The position numbers and the translations under genes were made by a program. From a virus, in IMG/VR virus record IMGVR_UViG_3300032240_000618, positions 1-29,667 of that record: a stretch of DNA of 29,667 bases, one strand, 5' to 3'. Position 1 is the first letter of the stretch. Each line of letters opens with the position of its first letter. Below the pieces are notes generated by a model that was not told the origin of the DNA, did not search any database, and saw only the letters and a list, made by a program, of their open reading frames with translations. This document shows, one piece after another, positions 1 through 6,238 of the stretch.

Positions 1-547
1 CCTCACCATTCGAACGGAGGAAGTTCTGGTAGCTCTCGTAGGGGTGAGTATTGCCGACGCCCTTACCGAACAACGACTTTGCCGGGATGTTCATCTGGTA
101 CACTTCACCGCTGGGATCACCCTCTGCCAGCACAGCGATACGGCGGCTGAAGCGGCATGCGCGGCCCTTACCGTTCTTGCCCGAACCCACCACGTTCTGG
201 GGGCAGTCAAGGCAGCTGTTGCTCTGCGGGTTACCCGCGCTGGCTTCCGGCTTGTCGCCAAGGTTAGACCAGCAGTCAGGCAGCGTCGGCTTTGCATCGG
301 GATCGTATTCGCCAGCGTAGTAGGTACGGCTAACCTTGGGCAGCTGGTCCACGATAATGACGTTGATCTTGTGCGGGATCGACTTGCCGATCTGCTCGCC
401 ACCAACGATGCGCTTGAAGTTACCATTGAGGGACGTAGCGATACGCCGAATGCTGTTGCTGCCGCCGCTCATCTTGGCTGCAAGCTTGGACTCACGCTTG
501 ACAGTGGGGAGGGCAGACTGCTCTTCAAAAATGGTAATATTGCTCAC
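1..547 (-). CDS. Partial zinc-binding early phage protein, C-terminus outside window
   Basis: The reading frame opens with GTG at 547, a few bases after an AAGGAG Shine-Dalgarno site, and runs off the left edge after 182 codons. The first half is basic and Ser/Asn-rich. Cysteines at about 92, 112, 115 and 131 form a C-x19-C-x2-C-x15-C cluster that looks like a structural zinc site, followed by RRIAVLAEGD. It is the last gene visible in a leftward operon of replication and recombination genes, just after a coiled-coil protein (11-bp gap) and likely served by the promoter near 1,005. Phage proteins with this cysteine layout are sometimes described as ssDNA-binding, but I cannot establish that here. 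The frame is convincing because codon use and the ribosome site match its neighbours; the function is open. Confidence 0.8.
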   Translation of the reverse strand, partial: MSNITIFEEQSALPTVKRESKLAAKMSGGSNSIRRIATSLNGNFKRIVGGEQIGKSIPHKINVIIVDQLPKVSRTYYAGEYDPDAKPTLPDCWSNLGDKPEASAGNPQSNSCLDCPQNVVGSGKNGKGRACRFSRRIAVLAEGDPSGEVYQMNIPAKSLFGKGVGNTHPYESYQNFLRSNGE

Positions 548-558
548 TTGGTTTCTCC

Positions 559-966
559 TTACTTAGCCGCAGGCTTACGGACTTGGATGACGTATTTGCT
601 ATCGATCTGGAGGCCGATAGGGAGTTTGTCTGGGTTGTTATCCAGAAACTCCTTGAGGTTCCCGTTATGGATACGCTGCTCCAGCAGGTACGGGGCATCG
701 TTTTGGAGGATGAAGTTGTACATAGCCTGCCAGTCGGTGGTCCAATACCGCGACCGAACACGGCGGGACACGGTGCCTGCCGGAGTCTTGATGCTGTCCG
801 CCCCGGTCTCCTTGCACACAGCAAGCAGTTTGGCGCTGATGGCATCCAGCTGCTCGCGCAGCTTGGCTAGCTCTTCTTCATGCTCGGCTTCTCTGTCGCG
901 GATGGTATCGCGCAGATTGCGATACTCCATCACCAACCCGTCAAGCGGGGTATTTGCGTCTGCCAT
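559..966 (-). CDS. Coiled-coil phage protein, Gp157/Gam-like
   Basis: A protein of 135 residues. Residues 12-50 are a charged heptad-like coiled coil (REAEHEEELAKLREQLDA). A compact domain follows, with TPAGTVSRRVRSRYW near 62 and ending in the strand KYVIQVRKP. This arrangement resembles small phage accessory proteins such as Siphovirus Gp157 and the Gam-type nuclease-protection proteins, which sit in recombination modules. The resemblance is architectural, not a firm family match. It starts at ATG 966 behind AAGGAGCAAACC, the leader motif shared by many genes in this window. It lies directly downstream of a TTGACA promoter candidate and upstream of the zinc-cluster gene. A role protecting DNA ends or assisting the nearby nuclease and helicase is inference. 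Confidence 0.8.
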   Translation of the reverse strand: MADANTPLDGLVMEYRNLRDTIRDREAEHEEELAKLREQLDAISAKLLAVCKETGADSIKTPAGTVSRRVRSRYWTTDWQAMYNFILQNDAPYLLEQRIHNGNLKEFLDNNPDKLPIGLQIDSKYVIQVRKPAAK

Positions 967-991
967 GGTTTGCTCCTTCGTTGGCGCGCTT

Positions 992-1019
992 AGAGTAATC
1001 TTACGTTTTACATTGTCAA
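992..1019 (-). promoter_or_regulatory. Sigma70-like promoter for the last two leftward genes
   Basis: On the minus strand a perfect -35 TTGACA (1019-1014) is followed, with a 16-bp spacer, by TACTCT (997-992), a weak -10. The -35 box overlaps the TGA stop of the upstream helicase gene. The spacer reads ATGTAAAACGTAAGAT, so it contains the AACGTAAG octamer that is clustered at 17.4-17.7 kb. This suggests control by the same DNA-binding protein. The -10 match is only 3 of 6, so the promoter is plausible rather than certain. Confidence 0.5.
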
Positions 1020-2554
1020 GTGTTGATAATGCTCCGGTAGAGATCGATCAACCGCTCGTGGTGGGCGATGTTACCCTGCAGCATGCTGTACAGCCGCTCC
1101 TCCGCCTCGCTGCCACGGATGTGGACAATGGTCATGGCGTTCTTCTGACCCGGGCGGTTGATGCGGGCGTTGGCCTGCAAGTATGTCTCTACGCTCGTAG
1201 TCGGTGCGTACCAGATAATCGTGTCTGCCTCAGTCAGGGTAAGGCCGTGGCTCGCAGCTTGAGGCTGGATGATAAGCACATGCGGGTCTGCCCTAGTCTG
1301 GAACTCCTGCACGATCTCCGACCTGCGGTTCACTGACACCTTGCCGTTGATGACAGCGCAGCTGACACCATGCTTCTCTAGGTGCGCCCTCAGTAGCTCG
1401 ATGGTGTGGGTGAAGGGCACGAAGACCAGCACCTTGTGGCTGGCTTCCTCGATAACCTCCAGCACGGCGTTTAGCCGGTTGCTGACATCGAACTCGACTA
1501 CCTCGCCAGTATCCGAATAGACCGCGCCTCCGCTGATCTGCAGGAGCTTGTTCAGCTTGGCGGCAGCGTTGACTGCGCTGACCTCTTCGCCCGCTGCCTC
1601 CATGAGCAACTGGTTCTTGAGGAGGTTGTAGTACTTGCGCTGCTGCGGGGTAAGCGGTGCCTCTCTGTCTACGTGCGTAACGTCAGGTAGGTCGAGACAG
1701 TCTTTCCTTTCGAACCGTATCGCAGGCTGCAATACCTTATGGACGATAGCTGCAGCTGCGGGCTTCGGCATCCACTTGAACTGCGTCACCTTCATCATGA
1801 CGGTCGAGCGAAACTCACCGTAGTACAGGTTAGATGCGTCGGGGTTAACAAGCTTCGCCAGCCCATAGGCATCGAGTGGCGACTGCGCCGCTGGTGTACC
1901 CGTCATCATCCACAGCATCGGCACATGTTTGGTGACTTCGCGGAGTACCTTCCACCGGTTGGTCTGCGGGTTCTTGTAGGCATTCGCCTCGTCCACCACG
2001 ATCAGGTCGAAGCCGCCGTTGATGATCTCGTCCTTGACGATAGCCAGCCCATCGAAGTTGAGGATCACGAAGTCGGAGCCAGCCTTGATGATCTTGGCGC
2101 GCTGCTTGGCGTCTCCGTATGCTACGCTACAGCTACGGTGCATAGCGAACTTGAACAGGTCCTGCTGCCACGCGGACTTCATGATGGATAGCGGGCACAG
2201 CACGAGGACACGCCTGACCTTGCCTACCTGCATGAGGTAATCGGCAGACCAGATAACGCTGGCGGTCTTACCCGTACCCTGCTCGTTGAAGCAGAATGCC
2301 TTGTCGCGGATGGAGAGGAATGAGGCTGTCGTCTTCTGGTGCGCAAAGGGTTGATGCTTGCCTGTCCACTGGTAGTCCCTAAGGATAGGCGATGGGACAT
2401 CAGGCACGTTCAGTGCAGCCAATGCCTTGGCTTCTGTAAGGCCCCAATGCACAGCCACGCCTTCATCGACGATGGCGCTCTTCTTGACTGCGGTAGTAAT
2501 AGCTTGGGGCTCGGCTGCATGGAACAGCAGCACCTTGTTGTCTACGATTTGCAC
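1016..2554 (-). CDS. SNF2/SF2-family DNA helicase-translocase
   Basis: A 512-residue superfamily 2 ATPase with the motif order of SNF2-type enzymes. The Walker A is NEQGTGKT (90-97), motif II is VVDEAN (about 186-191) with DEAN for DEAH/DEAD, and motif III is MMTGTP (216-221). Motif IV lies around KVLVFVPF, and motif VI is QANARINRPGQ (460-470), whose arginines contact ATP. Such phage proteins use ATP to move along or remodel DNA during replication and recombination. The start is GTG at 2554 behind AAGGAGCAAACT. No nuclease or zinc domain is visible, so it is the bare motor form. Its neighbours are a RecB/Cas4-type nuclease upstream and the polymerase further upstream, which suits a replication/recombination module. 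The TGA stop is embedded in the next promoter's -35 box. Confidence 0.93.
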   Translation of the reverse strand: MQIVDNKVLLFHAAEPQAITTAVKKSAIVDEGVAVHWGLTEAKALAALNVPDVPSPILRDYQWTGKHQPFAHQKTTASFLSIRDKAFCFNEQGTGKTASVIWSADYLMQVGKVRRVLVLCPLSIMKSAWQQDLFKFAMHRSCSVAYGDAKQRAKIIKAGSDFVILNFDGLAIVKDEIINGGFDLIVVDEANAYKNPQTNRWKVLREVTKHVPMLWMMTGTPAAQSPLDAYGLAKLVNPDASNLYYGEFRSTVMMKVTQFKWMPKPAAAAIVHKVLQPAIRFERKDCLDLPDVTHVDREAPLTPQQRKYYNLLKNQLLMEAAGEEVSAVNAAAKLNKLLQISGGAVYSDTGEVVEFDVSNRLNAVLEVIEEASHKVLVFVPFTHTIELLRAHLEKHGVSCAVINGKVSVNRRSEIVQEFQTRADPHVLIIQPQAASHGLTLTEADTIIWYAPTTSVETYLQANARINRPGQKNAMTIVHIRGSEAEERLYSMLQGNIAHHERLIDLYRSIINT

Positions 2555-2572
2555 AGTTTGCTCCTTGCGCAG

Positions 2573-2851
2573 TTACTTCTTCTTACGTTCTTTCTTGCTG
2601 ATCTCTGAGACTAGGTTGCCCTTACTGTCTCGCCGGAACGACCGGTTCTTGGATGCGCTCTGCACCGTGACGCCCTGCGCGTTGGTGCCACCCTTGTCGA
2701 AAGCCATCCTGTGGGCGACATCCTTGCCGTCGCCCTTGCTGACTTTGCCCTCCTTCATGAGCTTGCGGCGCATCTTGTTGCGGGCGACACGGTTAGCCAC
2801 CTGCTGCGGAGTGTCCTCGTACTGGGCTTCTTTCTTATAGTTACGGGCCAT
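2573..2851 (-). CDS. Small basic phage protein, possibly HNH-derived
   Basis: About 92 residues, very rich in Lys and Arg, with a tail of KKERKKK. The segment GDGKDVAHRMAFDKGGTN followed by SASKNRSF resembles the late part of HNH nucleases, in which an Asp-His pair, a Gly-x-Asn turn and a terminal Asn/His lie in the same order. Here the Asp-His pair has become V-A-H, so catalysis is doubtful. Start ATG 2851 shares bases with the stop of the nuclease gene upstream (TGATG) and has GGAGG 5 bp ahead; GTG at 2854 is the alternative. The charge suggests DNA or RNA binding. The gene is well supported by coupling and codon use; the function is a guess. Confidence 0.8.
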   Translation of the reverse strand: MARNYKKEAQYEDTPQQVANRVARNKMRRKLMKEGKVSKGDGKDVAHRMAFDKGGTNAQGVTVQSASKNRSFRRDSKGNLVSEISKKERKKK

Positions 2852-3525
2852 CACCGCCTCCGGGGCTTCCAGTGTTCACACTTATCCTCAACTGGGCACC
2901 ACCCGCACAGAGGACTGGTCTTGGCGTTCCATATACCATTATCCAAGGCCGCTTCCAACTGCTCAAGCTGCGGATCGAACACGGAAAGGTACTCGCCCAG
3001 CTTCTCACGGTAGTGAGTTTTCTTGGGGAACTCGTTACTGACCACATAGGCCAGACCAGACTTGATCTTCTCCACCTCGGGATAATGGACGAAGATGGCA
3101 CCCGCCATCAGGTCAAGCTGCTTCATGTCGGCATACTTGGCATTCTTACCAGTCTTGTAGTCAACCATGTGAGCGGTATCGCCGTCTACAATAAGCAGAT
3201 CGACAATACCGCGCCACCAGACGATGTCATCAAAGAAACCGCAAGGCTTGTAGCCAGTATCCGTCTTCTCGACACCTAGCCTAAGCTCGGTGTGCTTCTG
3301 GCCGGGGAACTGGTTCAGAGCCTCTACGGTTTCTTTGATGACATCGTACTTAGGTGGGATTGGTGTACCAAGTTTGATGTAGTCCTCGGCAGCTTTGTGG
3401 ACCTCTACCCCGTATATGGCGGCTTCCCCCGGATTGTCCTGAATATCCTTGGCAATCTTGAGGTGAAAGTACTTCTTCGGGCACTGATCGAAAGTCTTGA
3501 TGCTGCTGTAGGACCACGCAGTCAT
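2851..3525 (-). CDS. PD-(D/E)XK exonuclease, RecB/Cas4-like with Fe-S cysteines
   Basis: A 224-residue nuclease of the RecB/Cas4 type. The N-terminus reads SYSSIKTFDQCPKKYF, with Cys15. Next come His43 (EVHKAAED), Asp109 (GIVDLLIVDG) and the core VDYKTGK with Asp122 and Lys124. The C-terminus carries Cys207, Cys210 and Cys216 (PLCGWCPVEDKC), so together with Cys15 there are four cysteines placed as in the 4Fe-4S clusters of AddB and Cas4. The family resects DNA ends, producing single strands for recombination or degrading host DNA. There is no CRISPR locus, so the Cas4 likeness reflects the fold only. It begins at ATG 3525, four bases after the DUF3310 gene, and is coupled to the basic protein downstream and then to the SNF2 helicase. 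Together these could form an end-processing unit. Confidence 0.92.
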   Translation of the reverse strand: MTAWSYSSIKTFDQCPKKYFHLKIAKDIQDNPGEAAIYGVEVHKAAEDYIKLGTPIPPKYDVIKETVEALNQFPGQKHTELRLGVEKTDTGYKPCGFFDDIVWWRGIVDLLIVDGDTAHMVDYKTGKNAKYADMKQLDLMAGAIFVHYPEVEKIKSGLAYVVSNEFPKKTHYREKLGEYLSVFDPQLEQLEAALDNGIWNAKTSPLCGWCPVEDKCEHWKPRRR

Positions 3526-3528
3526 GAG

Positions 3529-3999
3529 TTAGCCTTCCTTTGTAACGCGGGTAAGATACCACTGCGCCTTCTTCAGGTCGGTTGTAGCATCACCCTTCTT
3601 CCCTGCGCGAGACATATATTTAAGGGCATTGCCGATGCAAAAGCCCCGGAACTCTTCCGGCGTCAGCTTGGCCTCGATGTAGTCGATAGTCTCGATCCCA
3701 CCGTCCGTGTAGTGGGCAGGGTGGTTAACTTCATCGTGGACCGGAGCTTCAGTCGCGGGGGTTTCCTTATCCTCGATGGGGGTTTCCCACACGAGCTTGT
3801 TCCAATTGAAAGCTGGGTTAACCGTCTTAGCGTCGTCAAAAACGGTAGTCTTGGCCAACTTATTGCGGATCATACGAACATAGCTAGCGGTACAACCGGC
3901 CCTATCGGCAATGCTAATTGCGGACAACAAGGGGTATTTAACCATAAGCTGCTCAACCTGCTGAGCCTTGGTAACCGGCTTGGTCTTGGTATTGATCAT
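3529..3999 (-). CDS. DUF3310 protein (T7 gp1.7-like) with N-terminal HTH
   Basis: 156 residues. The C-terminal half is a clear DUF3310 domain: VNHPAHYTDGGIETIDYIEA from about 91, then FCIGNALKYMSRAGKKG and DLKKAQWYLTR. T7 gp1.7 of this family is a nucleotide kinase acting on dTMP/dGMP and affects dideoxynucleotide sensitivity, so a role in dNTP supply is likely. Residues 20-45 look like a helix-turn-helix (ISIADRAGCTASYVRMIRNKL), so this version appears to be a fusion with a putative DNA-binding region. The start is set at ATG 3999 because an upstream GTG at 4014 would place the AAGGAGCAGACG ribosome site inside the coding region. It lies between a glycosyltransferase and the RecB-like nuclease. 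Confidence 0.88.
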   Translation of the reverse strand: MINTKTKPVTKAQQVEQLMVKYPLLSAISIADRAGCTASYVRMIRNKLAKTTVFDDAKTVNPAFNWNKLVWETPIEDKETPATEAPVHDEVNHPAHYTDGGIETIDYIEAKLTPEEFRGFCIGNALKYMSRAGKKGDATTDLKKAQWYLTRVTKEG

Positions 4000-4010
4000 C
4001 GTCTGCTCCT

Positions 4011-4781
4011 TCACTTCAAGTTACCGCCCGACTTAAGGATATCCCCGTTGTACACATAGGTTCCAACGTGATCCAATTTCACGAAGGGGTGGGCGTAAAT
4101 CTTCCCTCCGTGTTTGCGAAACAGTTCGCAAAAGTGGTAGTCCTCTGACAGCAGAGCCCCGCTCGCATCGATGCTGGTAGCGAAGAACTCATAGGTCAGC
4201 GGCTTCTCGTACTCACCATCAGGCTTGATGAATGAGGACGTACGGTATGTTGGAACATGTGGTGCAAGGAAGTCAAATACTCCCCGCTTGATGAGCATAA
4301 AGCCAGTGCCGCCGTGGCGCACTTCGATAACCCCGCGCTCGTCTGTCTCGACATGATGCTCACCTACCATGTTGAAAACGAAGGCACCGCCGTAATCCTC
4401 TAGGTCTTCTTTGCCTGCGCGCACTGCGCGCTTGATGCTGTCCCAGTTGACCTCTTTCTTGGGGTAAATACCGCACACGATGTCCTCGTCTACAGCTAGC
4501 AGGTGAGCCAAAGAGTCCCCATCGAACCCAATGTCTGCATCGATGAACATCAGGTAGTCGGACTTAGATGCTAAGAACACACGAGCAAGCTCATTGCGCG
4601 CACGAGTAATAAGACTCTCGTTGGTCATGTGAACCCACGAGACTTCGATCCCAAGCTCACGCATCTTGTTCATGGTGCTAAGCAGCCCCAGCACATACAT
4701 ACCCGTACACATACCACCGTACATGGGAGTGGCGATCATAATGCTCGGGCGCTTCGTTGCTACTTTAATTTCGTCAGTCAT
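4011..4781 (-). CDS. GT-A-fold glycosyltransferase-like protein
   Basis: 256 residues. The N-terminal PSIMIATPMYGGMCTGMY is the usual first strand and loop of GT2/GT-A enzymes. TRARNELARVFL (59-70) and YLMFIDADIGF (76-86) follow, with the metal-binding D-x-D at Asp81/Asp83. A later GGTGFMLIKRGVFDFL region is also typical. It would transfer a sugar from a nucleotide-sugar to an acceptor, which in phages may be DNA bases, virion proteins or host surface glycans; the sequence does not say which. The gene at the right edge (29,303) has the same core motifs, so the phage carries two related copies. It starts at ATG 4781, which overlaps the stop of the preceding gene as ATGA. Confidence 0.88.
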   Translation of the reverse strand: MTDEIKVATKRPSIMIATPMYGGMCTGMYVLGLLSTMNKMRELGIEVSWVHMTNESLITRARNELARVFLASKSDYLMFIDADIGFDGDSLAHLLAVDEDIVCGIYPKKEVNWDSIKRAVRAGKEDLEDYGGAFVFNMVGEHHVETDERGVIEVRHGGTGFMLIKRGVFDFLAPHVPTYRTSSFIKPDGEYEKPLTYEFFATSIDASGALLSEDYHFCELFRKHGGKIYAHPFVKLDHVGTYVYNGDILKSGGNLK

Positions 4782-5011
4782 TTGAGGTAATCTCCTGCTT
4801 CGATCTGGGCGGCGTACTCATCTGCCCAAAGCCCTTGCACTGCCCGCAGCCAAGCCACGATCTGATGGCGTTCGGCTTTGCGTCCTTCACGGACCAAATC
4901 CAGTTGCGCCTTACGGTATATGCCAGTCACCACAGAGACGCCGTGCTTTTCCGAGATGGCTTCGGTTATAGCCCAGTCATCTTCGAAGGTATCCCTCTCA
5001 TCATCAGTCAT
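4778..5011 (-). CDS. Small acidic phage protein, function unknown
   Basis: 77 residues beginning MTDDERDTFEDDWAITEAIS. The N-terminus is acidic, and a helical stretch follows with the basic patch REGRKAERHQIVAWLRAV. A longer frame opens upstream, but its first 50 residues are Pro/Arg-rich and overlap the previous gene completely. ATG 5011 is therefore preferred; it overlaps the upstream stop as ATGA. The stop overlaps the start of the glycosyltransferase gene in the same way, so the two are translationally coupled. I recognise no family. The amphipathic helices would suit a small adaptor or inhibitor, but that is speculation. Confidence 0.75.
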   Translation of the reverse strand: MTDDERDTFEDDWAITEAISEKHGVSVVTGIYRKAQLDLVREGRKAERHQIVAWLRAVQGLWADEYAAQIEAGDYLK

Positions 5012-5217
5012 GCGCCGTCGTCTCCGTCGCTGTCCGCCTTGGTGTCGCGGGGTATGATCGGGTTCGGGTAAATGCCGTGGTAGCCCAGTTCTGCCTCCAG
5101 TTCCGCCACCTGCTCGCGGAGGCTGCGGATTTCGGCGGCGGCTTGGCGCATGATCGGCCACGCATCGGCCCCATCGCTAGGACACCATTCCGTCAGGTCG
5201 CGCACCAGATCATCCAC
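5008..5217 (-). CDS. Small coiled-coil phage protein
   Basis: 69 residues starting at GTG 5217 with GAGGAG about 9 bp ahead. The middle (MRQAAAEIRSLREQVAELEAEL) is a clear short coiled coil. The tail is acidic and ends in DSDGDDGA. Proteins with an N-terminal 'D-L-x-x-L' stretch followed by a heptad leucine helix are common as unassigned small genes in phages of alphaproteobacteria. The first 8 bases overlap the end of the upstream gene, and the stop overlaps the next start as ATGA. Its function is unknown; oligomerisation or partner binding is the most that can be read from it. Confidence 0.75.
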   Translation of the reverse strand: MDDLVRDLTEWCPSDGADAWPIMRQAAAEIRSLREQVAELEAELGYHGIYPNPIIPRDTKADSDGDDGA

Positions 5218-5491
5218 GCTGGTTCTCCTCGATGGCTGCGCGGGCGATGTCCCATTCTTCGCCGCTCATAATCTCGTGACGCTTTTGCTGAGCAGCGCGG
5301 GTCAGGGAACGAAACAGATCATCTTGATCACGGCAAACATCGTCCAGCGTGTCAATGTCGTCTAAGATGCCCCATAGGCATACGGCTTGTTTCATCATCT
5401 TCGCCTCACGCGCCTCTGCTGCTGTGGCGCGGTTCAGTAGCATCGCCAGATTGGCATCGCGCAGCAATCTAAGCTCTTCCTCGCTCATCAT
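5210..5491 (-). CDS. Small helical phage protein, function unknown
   Basis: 93 residues (MMSEEELRLLRDANLAMLLN...). It is mostly alpha-helical and charged, with an Ala-rich middle (RATAAEAREAKMMKQAV) and an acidic stretch DDIDTLDDVCRDQDDLF. The start is ATG 5491, which overlaps the stop of the zinc-finger gene as ATGA and has AAGGAG about 8 bp upstream; the next codon is also ATG. A longer upstream reading of the frame lacks a ribosome site. No known domain is evident. It belongs to a chain of eight very small genes between 4.8 and 6.2 kb, each sharing bases with or abutting the next, which were probably transcribed together with the polymerase gene. Confidence 0.75.
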   Translation of the reverse strand: MMSEEELRLLRDANLAMLLNRATAAEAREAKMMKQAVCLWGILDDIDTLDDVCRDQDDLFRSLTRAAQQKRHEIMSGEEWDIARAAIEENQRG

Positions 5492-5685
5492 GTCGGCTCC
5501 TTGGATGAGTGGGCGTAGCAAGCGGGGCATGGCTCGTAGCAGGCGTAATCAAACATGCCGTACGGATCAGCGTCCTCACCTTCGCCGCCACAAGCTTCGC
5601 AATCGGGGTTGGGGCTGCTCGGCATATCCACCGGCACAGCCTCCCGCTCGGCATCAGTGCGGCGGGCGAGTTGGTCCTTATGCAT
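5488..5685 (-). CDS. Small zinc-finger protein (CxxCxGxG type)
   Basis: 65 residues from ATG 5685 (MHKDQLARRTDAEREAVP), with GAGGAGAG a few bases upstream. The second half holds CEACGGEG (about 38-45), then YACYEPCPACYAHS. Two CxxC pairs are thus present, and the first resembles the zinc-binding repeat of DnaJ. Such minimal zinc ribbons are common in phages and mediate protein or RNA contacts. A GTG-type extension to 5712 would overlap the ribosome site and is rejected. The stop overlaps the next start as ATGA. The specific role is unknown. Confidence 0.75.
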   Translation of the reverse strand: MHKDQLARRTDAEREAVPVDMPSSPNPDCEACGGEGEDADPYGMFDYACYEPCPACYAHSSKEPT

Positions 5686-5695
5686 ATTTCTCTCC

Positions 5696-5779
5696 TCAGA
5701 AGCGGATGTCATTGGGCGCCCAATCGTGGATGTCCCAGCCGAAGTTGGACCAAAGCCACGAGCGGAGGGCGTCGGTCAT
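5696..5779 (-). CDS. 27-residue mini-protein
   Basis: A tiny frame from ATG 5779 to TGA 5696 reading MTDALRSWLWSNFGWDIHDW and ending NDIRF. It is rich in Trp and Phe. It is preceded by AGAGCAAACA, a decayed copy of the AAGGAGCAAAC leader found before larger genes. Its start overlaps the stop of the gene before it as ATGA, and it ends 11 bp before the next start. That tight fit is the main evidence that it is translated. Aromatic mini-proteins of this kind could bind host proteins or membranes, but nothing specific can be concluded. Confidence 0.5.
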   Translation of the reverse strand: MTDALRSWLWSNFGWDIHDWAPNDIRF

Positions 5780-5946
5780 TGTTTGCTCTGCTTCAGTTTT
5801 TGGAACCGCTTCTCTGCGGCTGTTATAGTCACACCAAGTTTTGGTGCGATGTCTCGGAAATGCTCACCGGCGGCCTCCATACTAACAAGGGCCTGTTCCA
5901 TCTCTGAAGTCCACTGGGTCTTGGTTGTTGGGCGGCTTACTCTCAC
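5776..5946 (-). CDS. Small SANT/Myb-like HTH protein
   Basis: 56 residues from GTG 5946. The core QWTSEMEQALVSMEAAGEHF then RDIAPKLGVTITAAEKRFQK has the pattern of a SANT/Myb or homeodomain-like helix-turn-helix: a leading Trp, an acidic first helix, then I-A-x-x-L-G-V-x-x-x-A at the turn. A role as a small DNA-binding regulator, or the DNA-binding part of a larger complex, is likely. The start overlaps the stop of the gene upstream as GTGA, and the stop overlaps the next start as ATGA. Its basic ends (VRVSRPTTK and QKLKQSK) fit nucleic-acid contact. Confidence 0.72.
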   Translation of the reverse strand: MRVSRPTTKTQWTSEMEQALVSMEAAGEHFRDIAPKLGVTITAAEKRFQKLKQSKQ

Positions 5947-6056
5947 GCGCTGATGCTCTTCTTACGTACGACCAACTGGTAACCAACGTGGATAATCTGC
6001 GTCCGAACTTCCGGTGCCCACGCGAACCAGTCTTTGGTGAATTGGTAGTCGCTCAT
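5943..6056 (-). CDS. 37-residue mini-protein
   Basis: The frame from ATG 6056 to TGA 5943 encodes MSDYQFTKDWFAWAPEVRTQ, then a hydrophobic strand IIHVGYQLVV, then the basic tail RKKSISA. GGAGAGGGTTA lies just upstream as a ribosome site. The start shares a base with the upstream stop (TAATG) and the stop overlaps the next GTG as GTGA, so it is tightly coupled on both sides. No family is recognised. The aromatic N-terminus and amphipathic strand resemble host-targeting mini-proteins, but this is only an impression. Confidence 0.6.
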   Translation of the reverse strand: MSDYQFTKDWFAWAPEVRTQIIHVGYQLVVRKKSISA

Positions 6057-6235
6057 TAACCCTCTCCAATATAGTTTAGCAGTCGGCGGATAGCCTTGAG
6101 GTCTTTCCTGTAATCCTTCGCATCTTCAGGATGGACATAATTAGATTGACTATTGATGGTAATGGTCTCGCACGTATCGCGCAGCCACGCCCTGACTAGT
6201 CCGTCCAAAGTACAGGCATCGATTTCGACCTTCAT
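6056..6235 (-). CDS. 59-residue conserved-looking phage protein
   Basis: The frame from ATG 6235 to TAA 6056 encodes MKVEIDACTLDGLVRAWLRD, then a segment with Thr, Ile and Asn, and a helical end DLKAIRRLLNYIGEG. The layout of one short strand, one helix and a C-terminal helix recurs in small unassigned phage genes that sit after DNA polymerase genes; that comparison is from memory. It begins three bases after the polymerase stop codon, so it is surely co-transcribed with the polymerase. No catalytic motif is visible. Confidence 0.7.
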   Translation of the reverse strand: MKVEIDACTLDGLVRAWLRDTCETITINSQSNYVHPEDAKDYRKDLKAIRRLLNYIGEG

Positions 6236-6238
6236 ACC

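Noticed and set aside
44-1336. Long plus-strand open frame of 430 codons
   Set aside because: It is antisense to three well-supported minus-strand genes, has Ser/Arg/Leu-rich filler sequence, no ribosome site and no domain.
2851-3525. Cas4 of a CRISPR-Cas system
   Set aside because: There are no repeats, Cas1/Cas2 or effector genes; the Fe-S RecB-type nuclease is a common stand-alone phage protein.
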